DNA of 64,000 nt from Pseudomonadota bacterium (GTDB taxonomy: Bacteria; Desulfobacterota; Binatia; UBA1149). Of this stretch, positions 16,012-24,511 are shown piece after piece; positions within the stretch are counted from its first letter, which is position 1; every line of letters starts with the position of its first letter. Under the pieces are notes generated by a model. It saw only the letters and a list, made by a program, of their open reading frames with translations. It was not told the origin of the DNA and made no database searches. The stretch spans positions 7,506 to 71,505 of the forward strand of contig JACNKC010000068.1 of assembly GCA_014382245.1 (NCBI GenBank), written 5' to 3'. A program made the position numbers and the translations under genes.

Positions 16012-16935
16012 ATGGCCCTGCTTGAAGGAAAGATAGCGATCGTGACCGGCGCTGGCCGCGGCATAGGCCGCGGCGAGGCAATCGAACTTGCCGCCCACGG
16101 CGCGCGCGTTGTAGTCAGTGACCTCGGCACCGACTCCGGTGGCCAGGGCAGTGACGACAGCCCTGCCGCGGAGACCGCCAGCCTCATCAAGGCGGCCGGC
16201 TGCGAAGCGATCGTCAACAATGCCAACGTATCGTCCTGGAACGACACCGAGGCCTGCGTAGCCCAGGCCATCGACACCTGGGGCGGACTGGACATCGTCG
16301 TCAACAACGCGGGCATACTGCGCGACTCCTCTATAGTGAAGATGACAGAGGACGACTTCGACAGCGTGATCGCCGTACACCTGAAGGGCACGTTCAACAT
16401 GACCCACCACGCGTGCGTCTACTGGCAGGCCGAGTCCAAGGCCGGCCGGCCGCGCCGGGCCGCGATCGTAAACACCGTCAGCTCGGCGGGCCTGCAGGGT
16501 AACAAGAGGCAAGCCAACTACGGCGCCGCCAAGGGAGGCATTGCTTCGCTCACCATGATCACGGCGCTGGAGGGTAAGCGCTACGGCCTGCGAGCCAACG
16601 CGGTGGCACCTGGTGGAGCTACGCGCCTTGTCACCGAAACCTTCGAGGGCATGGAAACGCTGGAGGCCAACGAAGTCGGCGAAGAATTCAGTCGGCTCAA
16701 CCCCGGGAACTCCGCACCGGTGGTGGCGTGGCTGGCCAGCGACGAAGCCTCGCACGTTACCGGGCAGGTCTTCCGCGCGGTGGGCGACGAAATAGCACAC
16801 TACCGCTCGTGGCAACTGGGCTCACCCGTAAAAGCAGGAAAGGATCCCCAGCGCTGGGACGCGCGTCGCATTGGCGACGCCGTCGCCACCGACATTTTCG
16901 GCAGCAGCGTAGCCGGCCTCAAGATGGGTAGCTGA
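16012..16935 (+). CDS. SDR-family (3R)-hydroxyacyl-CoA dehydrogenase-like protein (HSD17B4 N-domain type)
   Basis: A 307-residue short-chain dehydrogenase behind a clear GGAGG site (around 15998). Motifs: TGAGRGIGRGEAIELA (cofactor loop), VVVSDLGTD, NNAGILRD, and the catalytic set NTVSSAGLQG...YGAAKGG. The 'SDLG' segment, NAGILRDSSIVKMTEDDFDSVIAVHLKGTF and the extra C-terminal tail after ASHVTGQVF match the dehydrogenase part of peroxisomal multifunctional enzyme type 2, which oxidises (3R)-hydroxyacyl-CoA. It opens a gene group with the HMG-CoA-synthase-like/DUF35 protein (15 bases downstream) and an SCPx-type thiolase, so the three probably act on one acyl-CoA, perhaps a branched or sterol-like side chain. 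Confidence 0.88.
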   Translation: MALLEGKIAIVTGAGRGIGRGEAIELAAHGARVVVSDLGTDSGGQGSDDSPAAETASLIKAAGCEAIVNNANVSSWNDTEACVAQAIDTWGGLDIVVNNAGILRDSSIVKMTEDDFDSVIAVHLKGTFNMTHHACVYWQAESKAGRPRRAAIVNTVSSAGLQGNKRQANYGAAKGGIASLTMITALEGKRYGLRANAVAPGGATRLVTETFEGMETLEANEVGEEFSRLNPGNSAPVVAWLASDEASHVTGQVFRAVGDEIAHYRSWQLGSPVKAGKDPQRWDARRIGDAVATDIFGSSVAGLKMGS

Positions 16936-16950
16936 AGCAGCGAAATTGCC

Positions 16951-18381
16951 ATGGCAGGAATAAGTTCTTACGGCGCCTACGTACCACCCCACCGGCTTTC
17001 CCTGGACGCCCTGTCCGGCCGTGCGCCGCGCGACGGCGGTCCCGAAAAAGCGGTGGCCTGGAACGACGAGGACAGCGTCACCATGGCGGTGGCGGCCGGT
17101 GCTGACTGCCTGGCCGGGTTTTCCCGCGAGCGGGTCGACGCGCTCTACTTCGCGTCGACCAGTTACCCGTTCAGGGAGAAACAGGGCGCGGCACTGATCG
17201 CGCGAGCGCTGGACCTCGGGCGTGAGCTGCAGGCCACCGACTACTCGAACTCGCTGCGCGCCGGCACGACCGCCCTGCGGGCAGCAGCCGATGCCGTCGA
17301 CGCGGGTTCGGCCACGTGCGTCCTGGTCATCGCGTCCGACTGCCGAATGGGTGCCCCGGGTTCCGGACTGGAGCGCAACAGTGGCGACGGCGCGGCCGCG
17401 TTCCTGGTGTCTAAGGATTCCGCCATAGCCACCATGGACGCTTCTCGATCTGTCACCGACGAGATCGTCGACGTGTGGCGCAGCGAGGGAGATGACTTCG
17501 TGCACAGCTGGGAAGACCGCTTCGTCGTGCAGGAAGGCTACGCGCCTCGCATGGCCGAGGCGGTTGATGGCCTGCTGGCCGACGGCGGCGACTCGGTAAG
17601 CGACTACGACAAGGTCGCCCTGTATGGCCCCGACCACCGCAGCCGGGCGGGCGTCGCACGCACCCTCGGTCTTGCCGAGGGGCAGCTCACCGACGCTTTC
17701 TTTGGTCGCCTGGGCAACGCCGGAGTGGCCTTCGCACCCCTGCAACTGGTAGCCGCGCTCGAGAACGCACGACCGGGCAAGCGTATACTGGTAGCCAACT
17801 ACGGCGACGGCGCCGATGCACTCGCGCTCAAGGTCACCGACGGAATAGAGCAACTGCCGGCACGACGAGGAGTGGGGTGGCACCTGGAAAGGCGACAACC
17901 GGTGGCCGACTACGCCCAGTATCTCAAGGCCAGGGACCTGGGGACAAGCGAGTGGGAAGCCCAGGCAGGACCGGGACTTTCGGCTACCGTCCACTTCCGC
18001 GAGCGCGACAGCAACCTCGCTTTCTGTGGCCAGCGTTGCCGCTCCTGCGGTGCCGTGCAGTTTCCCGTCCAACGCGTGTGTGAAAGCTGCTTCGCCCGCG
18101 ACGATTTTGAAGGGACCCGCCTTTCGGACCGCAGCGGGAAGCTGGTGACCTGGACCTTCGACTATTTTTTCCCCACGCCCAGCCCGCCCACGGTAGCAGG
18201 CATAGTGGACATCGAGGGCGCGCGCGTGCACATGCAGCTGGTCAACTGCGTACCCGACGACGTCAACCTCGGCATGCCGCTGGAGTTCGAGTTCCGCTGC
18301 ATGCACCGCGCGGGCGGGCGACCGAACTACTACTGGAAAGCAACGCCGGCCGCCGAGCCGGCAACAAGCGGGGGCCGGTGA
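16951..18381 (+). CDS. HMG-CoA synthase/KAS III-like protein fused to a DUF35 zinc-ribbon/OB domain; catalytic Cys absent
   Basis: A 476-residue fusion. Residues 1-340 have the thiolase-fold pattern of HMG-CoA synthase/KAS III (GISSYGAYVPPHRL, TMAVAAGADCLAG, GDGAAAFLVS, GRLGNAGVAFAPLQLVAAL, VANYGDGADAL). At the usual nucleophile site the sequence is NSLRAGTTAL where active synthases have N-A-C-x-G-G-T, so Cys is replaced by Leu. Residues 359-380 carry CGQRCRSCG and CESC, a zinc ribbon, followed by an OB fold to about 460, the DUF35 layout that partners thiolases. It overlaps the thiolase gene start by one base. It probably acts as a scaffold or acyl-CoA-binding partner of that thiolase, but a non-Cys chemistry cannot be ruled out. 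Confidence 0.85.
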   Translation: MAGISSYGAYVPPHRLSLDALSGRAPRDGGPEKAVAWNDEDSVTMAVAAGADCLAGFSRERVDALYFASTSYPFREKQGAALIARALDLGRELQATDYSNSLRAGTTALRAAADAVDAGSATCVLVIASDCRMGAPGSGLERNSGDGAAAFLVSKDSAIATMDASRSVTDEIVDVWRSEGDDFVHSWEDRFVVQEGYAPRMAEAVDGLLADGGDSVSDYDKVALYGPDHRSRAGVARTLGLAEGQLTDAFFGRLGNAGVAFAPLQLVAALENARPGKRILVANYGDGADALALKVTDGIEQLPARRGVGWHLERRQPVADYAQYLKARDLGTSEWEAQAGPGLSATVHFRERDSNLAFCGQRCRSCGAVQFPVQRVCESCFARDDFEGTRLSDRSGKLVTWTFDYFFPTPSPPTVAGIVDIEGARVHMQLVNCVPDDVNLGMPLEFEFRCMHRAGGRPNYYWKATPAAEPATSGGR

Positions 18382-19538
18382 TGGGCAAGGACGCGCTTCG
18401 CGACAAGGTTTCGGTAGTGGGTGTCGGTTGCTGCCGCTTTGGCGAGAACTGGGATCAGTCTCCGTCCGACATGATCGTAGACGCCGCCTACGAGGCCTAC
18501 GCCGACGCGGGCATAGACGAACCACAGAAAAGAATAGAGGCTGTATTCACCGGCAGCCTCTACACTACGCAGGGCCCACACGAGTGCGCCGACGCGCTCA
18601 AGTTGTTCGAGCGACCGGTCAGCATGGTCTCTAACTACTGCGCCACCGGCACCGACGCGTTTCGCTACGGGGTGATGTCTATCGCCTCGGGGCTGTACGA
18701 CACCGTGCTCGTGGTGGGTTACGACAAGCCCAAGGACCGCGGCGTTTCGGGTCCAACGGTGATGATGGACGGCGTACGCGACCTGCCCAGGACACCCGCC
18801 GGCTGGTTCTCTCTTTGCGCGGCGACATACTTTGACCGCTACGGGGCCGGCCGCGAGGACCTCGCGCGCATCGCCGTCAAGAACCACCACAACGGCACGC
18901 TGGCCCCGCGTAGTTGGCTCAAGCGGGAGATCACCGTCGACGACGTGCTCGGCGCGCGCATGATCTCCTGGCCATTCGGCCTGTACGACTGTGCGGCGCA
19001 GACCGACGGCGCGGCCGCGGTGGTACTGTCGCGCACCGACCTCGCGCGTGGCTTCCGCGACGACCCGGTCCTGGTCAAGGCCGTCACCATCAGCTCGGGC
19101 CCCAATCCGCAGAAAGACCCCACCAACGACTTCCTGTCGTGGAAACCCAACGGCTGGGCCGCGGCCGATGCCTACGCGCAGGCCGGTATCAGCGATCCGC
19201 GCAGCGAGATCGGCGTAGCCCAGGTGCACGACTGCTTTTCACTGACCGAGCTGCTGGCTTACGAGGACCTCGGGTTCTGCGACAAGGGCAGCGCAAAGGA
19301 ACACATAGCCGACGGCAAATTCGAACTGGGCGGCGACCTGCCGGTAAATACCGACGGAGGCCTGAAGGCCTTCGGACACCCCACCGGGGCTACCGGCGTA
19401 CGCATGATCTACGAGAACACGCTTCAACTGCAGGGCCGCGCAGAAAATCGCCAGGTCAAAAACCCCCGCCTGGCCCTGTCACACAACCTGGGCGGCCATC
19501 CCACTGCCTGCGGCATCGCCATACTGGGCCGCGACTGA
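18381..19538 (+). CDS. SCPx-type thiolase (acetyl-CoA acyltransferase/lipid-transfer thiolase)
   Basis: A 385-residue thiolase starting at ATG 18381 (a GTG lies three bases earlier). Catalytic elements are present: NYCATGTDAFRYG with the nucleophilic Cys, VHDCFSLTELL, NTDGGLKAFGHPTGATGVRM with the active-site His, and HNLGGHPTACG with the second Cys region shifted as in SCP2/SCPx thiolases. Family members cleave 3-ketoacyl-CoA with branched or bulky chains (sterol side chains, pristanoyl-CoA) and work with a DUF35 protein; the fused DUF35 protein is encoded immediately upstream with a one-base overlap. Cytoplasmic. No lipid-transfer SCP2 domain is attached. Confidence 0.9.
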   Translation: MGKDALRDKVSVVGVGCCRFGENWDQSPSDMIVDAAYEAYADAGIDEPQKRIEAVFTGSLYTTQGPHECADALKLFERPVSMVSNYCATGTDAFRYGVMSIASGLYDTVLVVGYDKPKDRGVSGPTVMMDGVRDLPRTPAGWFSLCAATYFDRYGAGREDLARIAVKNHHNGTLAPRSWLKREITVDDVLGARMISWPFGLYDCAAQTDGAAAVVLSRTDLARGFRDDPVLVKAVTISSGPNPQKDPTNDFLSWKPNGWAAADAYAQAGISDPRSEIGVAQVHDCFSLTELLAYEDLGFCDKGSAKEHIADGKFELGGDLPVNTDGGLKAFGHPTGATGVRMIYENTLQLQGRAENRQVKNPRLALSHNLGGHPTACGIAILGRD

Positions 19539-19649
19539 TCCGCGGCCGCAGCGGTCAGCCGTCTGCTGCCGGCGTCCGTCGCAGCGACAGGGCCAGCGGG
19601 TGACCCCGGTAGTCCTTGCAGCACAACCCGCCTCCTTATTTACCGCGGT

Positions 19650-22600
19650 CTACCAGGCATCAATACAGGGACGCTTCTTTCCGGTGCGCGGCGAGGGATC
19701 CGGCACCGACCTCAGCGCCGACACCACGCGTTGTCTCGAACCGGCGGGATCGATAACGTCGTCGATCTCGAAGTGCGACGCCATGTTGACGGCCTTGCCC
19801 ACCTCGTAGGCGCGCGCGACCATCTTTTCGTAAAGCTCGCGGCGCTCCTGCGGGTCGTCGATGGCCTCGAGTTCCTTGCGAAAGCCCAGCTTGACGGCTC
19901 CCTCCAGGCCCATGCCACCGAACTCGCCGGTGGGCCAGGACACCGTGAACAGCGGAGCGTGAAAGCTGCCGGCCGCCATGGCCTGCGCCCCGAGGCCGTA
20001 GCCCTTGCGCAACACTATGGTCATGAAGGGCACCGTCATGCTCGCGCCGACCACGAACATGCGCGAGGCGTGTCGCACGTTGGCAGATTTTTCGACTTCG
20101 GGTCCGACCATGATGCCCGGCGTGTCGCAGAGGCTGAGCACGGGCAGGTCAAAAGAATCGCACAGCTGCATGAAACGCGCGGCCTTGTCGGCCCCGTCGG
20201 GGTCTATGGCCCCGGCCAGGTGGCCGGGGTTGTTGGCCATGATACCCAGCGGGCGCCCCTCTATGCGCGCGAGCGCCGTGACCATGCCCGCTCCGAAGCC
20301 CGCGCGCAGCTCGAGCACCGAGTTCTCGTCGGCCAGCGTCTCGATGACCGAGCGCACGTCGTAAACGCGCAGGCGGTTTTCGGGTATGGCCTCTCTTAGC
20401 AGGCGCTGGTCGGCTGCCTGCCAGTCATCGACCGGGCCCTGGAAGTAAGAAAGGTAGCGCTTGGCCGTTGCCACGGCCTGCTCTTCGTCGTCGACCAGCA
20501 CATCGACAACGCCGTTGACCGATTGCACGGCAGCCGGGCCAACCTCCGACGGGTGAAAGACCCCCAGGCCGCCGCCCTCTATCATGGCAGGCCCGCCCAT
20601 TCCGATGCTCGAGTTGCGCGTGGCGATGATGACGTCGCAGCAACCGAGCAACGCGGCGTTGCCGGCAAAACAGTAACCCGAGTTCACGCCCACGAGCGGT
20701 ACCAGCCCGCTGAGCTCGCCGAAGTAGCGAAAGGCCAGGCAGTCGAGACCGGCCACGCCGGGCGCGTCGGTGTCGCCGGGCCGCCCTCCCCCGCCCTCGG
20801 TAAAGATGACCACCGGCAGCCGCTGCTCGCGCGCGATCTCGAACATGCGATCTTTCTTACGGTGGTTGAGCATGCCCTGGGTGCCGGCCAGCACGCTGTA
20901 GTCGTAGGACATGACCACGCAGCGCGACGAGTCGTCGGCAAAAACATCGCCGTTGACCCGCCCCAGGCCGCAGACCATGCCATCGGCCGGCGTCTTGCTT
21001 ATAAGATCATCCATCTCGCGGCGGCCGCGCTGGGCGGCTATCACCAGCGCGCCGTATTCTTCGAAGGACCCCGCATCGCAGAGGTCATCCACGTTCTCGC
21101 GGGCGGTACGCTGGCCGGTCTTGCGACGACGCGCGACCACGTCGGGGCGGTTTTCGTCCAGCCCGAAAGCGTGCCTTTCGACAACCTCGGCGAGATCGGG
21201 CCGCACGCGTTCAAGATCAGGAGCCTCTTCGGCCACCCGCGCGGTCGCTTCGGCTTGCGTTTCTTTTATAAGCAGCAGTCGCTGTCCCTCGGTCACCGTG
21301 TCGCCGGCAGACACGTCGATCACCAGCAGTTCGCCCGCCACTGGAGCCGCGATCACGTGCTCCATCTTCATCGACTCCATCACAAGCAACTCGTCGCCGG
21401 CGGCCAGCACCTGTCCGACCTCGACGGCCAGAGAAACCACCGTCCCCGGCATGGCCGAGCACAGGACCCGCTCGCCCGCGTCAGCGACTGATCCGCCGTC
21501 AGCAGGCAGCGCCGGGACAGCGTCGTCTTCGAAAAACAGGCGCCGATGCTTGCCGTCACCGTTGGCCGAAAACTCACTGCCGTGGTCGCCCAGCAACCCG
21601 GTGTACCAGTTGCCCGCTTCGACCTCGGAGTGTTGCAGCAGGTTCTGCAGAAAACCGATGTTGGTGGCCACCCCCTCCACCCTGAATTCGCAAAGCGCGC
21701 GGTAGGCCCTTGCCAGCAGCTCGCCGAGATCTCCCGACGGCCTGGTGACGACCAGCTTGGCCAGCAACGAATCGTAGGCCCCGGCGACCTCGTAGCCGGT
21801 GTAGCCGAGCGTGTCCACGCGCAGGCCCGGCCCTGCGGGAGGGTCGAACACGGCCAGCGTTCCGCCCGAGGGAAGCACGCTGCCGTCGGCCTGCTGCCGT
21901 TCGGCGTTGACCCTGACCTGCAGCGCGATCCCGCTCTGCCTGACGTCATCCACGCCCAGCTCAGACAGCTTGGCGCCGCGGGCAACCTGTAGTTGAAGGC
22001 TGACGAGGTCGAGGCCCGTTACCTGCTCGGTGACCGTGTGTTCGACCTGCAGGCGCGGGTTGGCCTCTATGAAAAACAACTCGCCGGGATCGCCAGCGTC
22101 CAGGTCGAGCAGAAATTCGAAGGTGCCCAGGCCCGTGTAATCGAGCTCGCGGGCCATCAGGAGGGCCGCGTCGCTCATCTGTTTTCGCTGCCCAGCGGAC
22201 AAGGCGACGGCCGGTGCCAGCTCCACCAGTTTCTGGTGACGCCGCTGCAGGCTGCACTCGCGGTCACCCAGCACCACCAGGCCACCGTGCTGGTCGCCCA
22301 GCACCTGGAGCTCGAAGTGTCTCGCTCTCCTGACCAGTTGCTCGGCGTACAGCCCGCCGTGCCCGAAGGCCGACTCGGCCTCCGACCGGCAGCGCAGCAA
22401 GGCCTGCTCGACCTCGTCGGCACTGTACACCGCTCGCATGCCCCTTCCGCCACCTCCGCCGATGGCCTTTACCATCATGGCTGCGCCCTTGCCCAGCGAT
22501 TCCAGGAACGCCTGGGCCCCGGCGAGATCGAGCTCGCCTTCGCTTCCGGCCAGCACCGGCACTCCCAGGCGCCGGGCCAGCGCGCGTGCGCGAGGCTTGT

Positions 22601-22943
22601 CGCCCAGCAGCTCGAGGGTCGCGGGCGCGGGTCCCACGAAAACCACGCCGCGCTCGGCCGCCAACGAGGCAAGGCCGGCGTTTTCGGCCAGGAAGCCGTA
22701 GCCCGGGTGCAGCAAAGCGCAGCCCTCGTCTACAGCGATGTCGAGCAGTTGCTCACCGTCGAGGTAAGCGGCTACGCCGTTGCCCTCGAGACGACGGGCC
22801 TGGTCGGCCACGCGCAGGTGCAGGCAGCGCGAGTCGTCGCCTGCGTAAACGGCCACCGTGCGCAGGCCGAGCTCGGCAGCCGCACGCGCAACGCGCAGCG
22901 CCACCTCCCCTCGGTTCGCTATGAGTATTGATTCACCCGGCAT
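19650..22943 (-). CDS. Single-chain biotin-dependent acyl-CoA carboxylase (BC-BCCP-CT fusion)
   Basis: A 1,097-residue fusion starting at MPGESILIANRGE (ATG 22943; nine further codons are open upstream). Domain order: biotin carboxylase, residues ~1-445 (IANRGEVALR, HPGYGFLAEN, the GGGGGRGM glycine loop, EANPRLQVEHTVTE); biotin carrier, ~490-565, with the biotinyl-lysine in MESMKMEH at about residue 526; carboxyltransferase, ~600-1090 (AGTQGMLNHRKKDRMF, NSSIGMGGPAMIEGGG, LCDTPGIMVGPE, RKGYGLGAQAM). This is the layout and size of single-chain long-chain acyl-CoA carboxylases; substrate may be acetyl-, propionyl- or longer acyl-CoA. It is transcribed away from the MerR-men operon and may share its control region. 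Confidence 0.92.
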   Translation of the reverse strand: MPGESILIANRGEVALRVARAAAELGLRTVAVYAGDDSRCLHLRVADQARRLEGNGVAAYLDGEQLLDIAVDEGCALLHPGYGFLAENAGLASLAAERGVVFVGPAPATLELLGDKPRARALARRLGVPVLAGSEGELDLAGAQAFLESLGKGAAMMVKAIGGGGGRGMRAVYSADEVEQALLRCRSEAESAFGHGGLYAEQLVRRARHFELQVLGDQHGGLVVLGDRECSLQRRHQKLVELAPAVALSAGQRKQMSDAALLMARELDYTGLGTFEFLLDLDAGDPGELFFIEANPRLQVEHTVTEQVTGLDLVSLQLQVARGAKLSELGVDDVRQSGIALQVRVNAERQQADGSVLPSGGTLAVFDPPAGPGLRVDTLGYTGYEVAGAYDSLLAKLVVTRPSGDLGELLARAYRALCEFRVEGVATNIGFLQNLLQHSEVEAGNWYTGLLGDHGSEFSANGDGKHRRLFFEDDAVPALPADGGSVADAGERVLCSAMPGTVVSLAVEVGQVLAAGDELLVMESMKMEHVIAAPVAGELLVIDVSAGDTVTEGQRLLLIKETQAEATARVAEEAPDLERVRPDLAEVVERHAFGLDENRPDVVARRRKTGQRTARENVDDLCDAGSFEEYGALVIAAQRGRREMDDLISKTPADGMVCGLGRVNGDVFADDSSRCVVMSYDYSVLAGTQGMLNHRKKDRMFEIAREQRLPVVIFTEGGGGRPGDTDAPGVAGLDCLAFRYFGELSGLVPLVGVNSGYCFAGNAALLGCCDVIIATRNSSIGMGGPAMIEGGGLGVFHPSEVGPAAVQSVNGVVDVLVDDEEQAVATAKRYLSYFQGPVDDWQAADQRLLREAIPENRLRVYDVRSVIETLADENSVLELRAGFGAGMVTALARIEGRPLGIMANNPGHLAGAIDPDGADKAARFMQLCDSFDLPVLSLCDTPGIMVGPEVEKSANVRHASRMFVVGASMTVPFMTIVLRKGYGLGAQAMAAGSFHAPLFTVSWPTGEFGGMGLEGAVKLGFRKELEAIDDPQERRELYEKMVARAYEVGKAVNMASHFEIDDVIDPAGSRQRVVSALRSVPDPSPRTGKKRPCIDAW

Positions 22944-23025
22944 GCAACCCGTGTTCTGCCAGCCCGGCACCGGGGTGTCCAGTGTTTCCGGTTAAATCTC
23001 CCCGGCACGCGCGCCCCCGCGTGGC

Positions 23026-23062
23026 TTGATATTGCGAGTACTTGCTCTTAGAGTACTAACTC
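23026..23062 (+). promoter_or_regulatory. Promoter and paired operator in front of the MerR-men operon
   Basis: TTGATA (23026-23031) and TAGAGT (23049-23054) are 17 bases apart and would place the transcript start at about 23061, next to the MerR ATG at 23063, so the mRNA may be leaderless. Two direct copies of GAG-TACT-NN-CTC (23036-23047 and 23051-23062), 15 bases apart, cover the spacer, the -10 box and the start region; each copy is roughly palindromic (GAG...CTC around AGTACT). This is a likely binding site for the MerR protein itself. Confidence 0.5.
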
Positions 23063-23821
23063 ATGGAATACAGCGTGGAAGAACTTTCACGGAGCTGCAA
23101 CCTGAGCGTGGACACCGTGCGTTACTACCAGGGACGCGGCCTGCTGGCCCCACCCCGCAAGCTCGGCCGCCGTGCGGTGTACGACCAGCGGCACGTCGAC
23201 AGGCTCAGGATCATTCGATCCATGGCCGACAAGGGTCTCCCGCTCAAGGTAATATCTACCCTCCTCGACCCCGAGCCCGGGCAGCGCAGCGACCGAGCAC
23301 TGCTGGCGGCCCTCGAAAAGCACGACGAGCAGGCCGGCATCAGTTCTACTGAAATGGCAGCCCGCCTGGGAGTGCCGCGCTCGCTGCTAACCTCGGTAGA
23401 GAAAACCGGCCTGGCGGAACCCCAGCTGGACCAGTCAGGCGCGGCGCGCTACAGCCGGGGCGATCTCGAGGCTGCGCGCGAAGCGCTCAAGCTGCTGGAC
23501 TGGGGCTTTCCTCTTCACCGACTGCTCGCCCTGGCGCTGAAGCACGACCGGGCGGTACGGCGGATGAGCGACGAGGCCATAGACCTTTTCAACTCGCACG
23601 TGCGCAAAAAGAACCGTGGCTCGCAGGAAGCCGACCCCGAAGAAGTGGCGCGAGCCTTCAGGGCTATTCTACCCGCCGTGACCGGCCTCGTGGCGCACCA
23701 CTTCCAGAGGGTACTGGTCAACCGCGCGCTCAAGCGACTGAAAAAAAGCGGCGACAAAGGGCCGCTGAGGGTCGCCCTGCGCGAGTCGGGGCGGCACCGG
23801 GTGGGCCTCAAGTGGACCTGA
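23063..23821 (+). CDS. MerR-family regulator heading the menaquinone operon
   Basis: A 252-residue DNA-binding protein. The N-terminus is a MerR helix-turn-helix with wing (YSVEELSRSCNLSVDTVRYYQGRGLLAPP...YDQRHVDRLRIIRSMADKGLPL). A second, weaker helix-turn-helix-like stretch follows (SSTEMAARLGVPRSLLTSVEKTGL...YSRGDLEAAREALKLLDWG), so the protein may carry tandem DNA-binding units. The C-terminal ~90 residues are helical and lack obvious metal-binding cysteines, so the signal is not a thiol-bound metal in the classical way. The stop codon overlaps the menG start by 10 bases, so regulator and pathway are co-translated; it probably controls its own promoter and hence the men genes. There is no Shine-Dalgarno room before its ATG. 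Confidence 0.82.
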   Translation: MEYSVEELSRSCNLSVDTVRYYQGRGLLAPPRKLGRRAVYDQRHVDRLRIIRSMADKGLPLKVISTLLDPEPGQRSDRALLAALEKHDEQAGISSTEMAARLGVPRSLLTSVEKTGLAEPQLDQSGAARYSRGDLEAAREALKLLDWGFPLHRLLALALKHDRAVRRMSDEAIDLFNSHVRKKNRGSQEADPEEVARAFRAILPAVTGLVAHHFQRVLVNRALKRLKKSGDKGPLRVALRESGRHRVGLKWT

Positions 23822-24507
23822 GGCTACCGGCCGCCCACGAGAAAGCCCGCATCGTAGAGCATATGTTCAACCGCATATCGGGGCGCTACGACCTGCTCAA
23901 CCGGGTCATCAGCCTCGGGCTGGACCGCGCGTGGCGCCGGCGGACCATCGCCTGCCTTGGACTCAAACCCGGACAGCGACTGCTGGATCTCGCCTGCGGC
24001 ACCGGCGACCTGTCCGAGTTGGCCGCCCGCGCCGGCACGCAGGTGGTGGGAGTGGATTTCTCGCAGGGCATGCTCGAACAGGCCGAGGCCAGGGAAATAG
24101 ACGCAGAACTGTTGCGCGCAGACGCGGCCAGGCTGCCGTTTGCCGACCGCAGTTTCGACGCCATGACTTGCGGCTTTGCCCTGCGCAACTTCGCCGACCT
24201 CGCCGTCGTGTTCCACGAGACCGCGCGGGTGCTGAAAACCGGTGCCCGTATCGCCCTGCTTGAGGTAGACGAGCCGGCCAACCCGCTGGTCGCCTCACTG
24301 CACCGTCTTTACTTCGGCCGCTTGGTGCCCCTGGCCGGCCGCCTGCTTTCGGACCGCGCGGCTTACAGCTACCTGCCGGCCTCGGCTTCGTATCTCCCCT
24401 CTCGAGAAAAGCTGCGAGAGATGCTGGAAGACGCCGGCTTCGACGACGTGAACCACCAGCGGCTGGCGGCCGGGGCAGTGCAGATTGTGAGCGCCACGAG
24501 GAGTTGA
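23812..24507 (+). CDS. menG: Demethylmenaquinone methyltransferase
   Basis: A 231-residue class I SAM methyltransferase of the MenG/UbiE family, which adds the final C-methyl group to demethylmenaquinone. Motif I is LLDLACGTGDL, then VVGVDFSQGML, DAARLPFADRSFDAMTCGFALRNF (the family-typical 'fALRN'), and RVLKTGARIALLEVDEP. The opening VEHMFNRISGRYDLLNRVISLGLD is characteristic of UbiE/MenG. GTG 23812 overlaps the regulator; an in-frame ATG 17 codons in would still leave the fold intact. The rest of the men pathway follows, so menG is the better name than ubiE. Acts at the membrane surface on the lipid-bound quinone. Confidence 0.93.
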   Translation: MDLRLPAAHEKARIVEHMFNRISGRYDLLNRVISLGLDRAWRRRTIACLGLKPGQRLLDLACGTGDLSELAARAGTQVVGVDFSQGMLEQAEAREIDAELLRADAARLPFADRSFDAMTCGFALRNFADLAVVFHETARVLKTGARIALLEVDEPANPLVASLHRLYFGRLVPLAGRLLSDRAAYSYLPASASYLPSREKLREMLEDAGFDDVNHQRLAAGAVQIVSATRS

Positions 24508-24511
24508 GCAG

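Noticed and set aside
19539-19649. Possible terminator between convergent thiolase and carboxylase genes
   Set aside because: Only a weak short stem and no T-run; not supportable.
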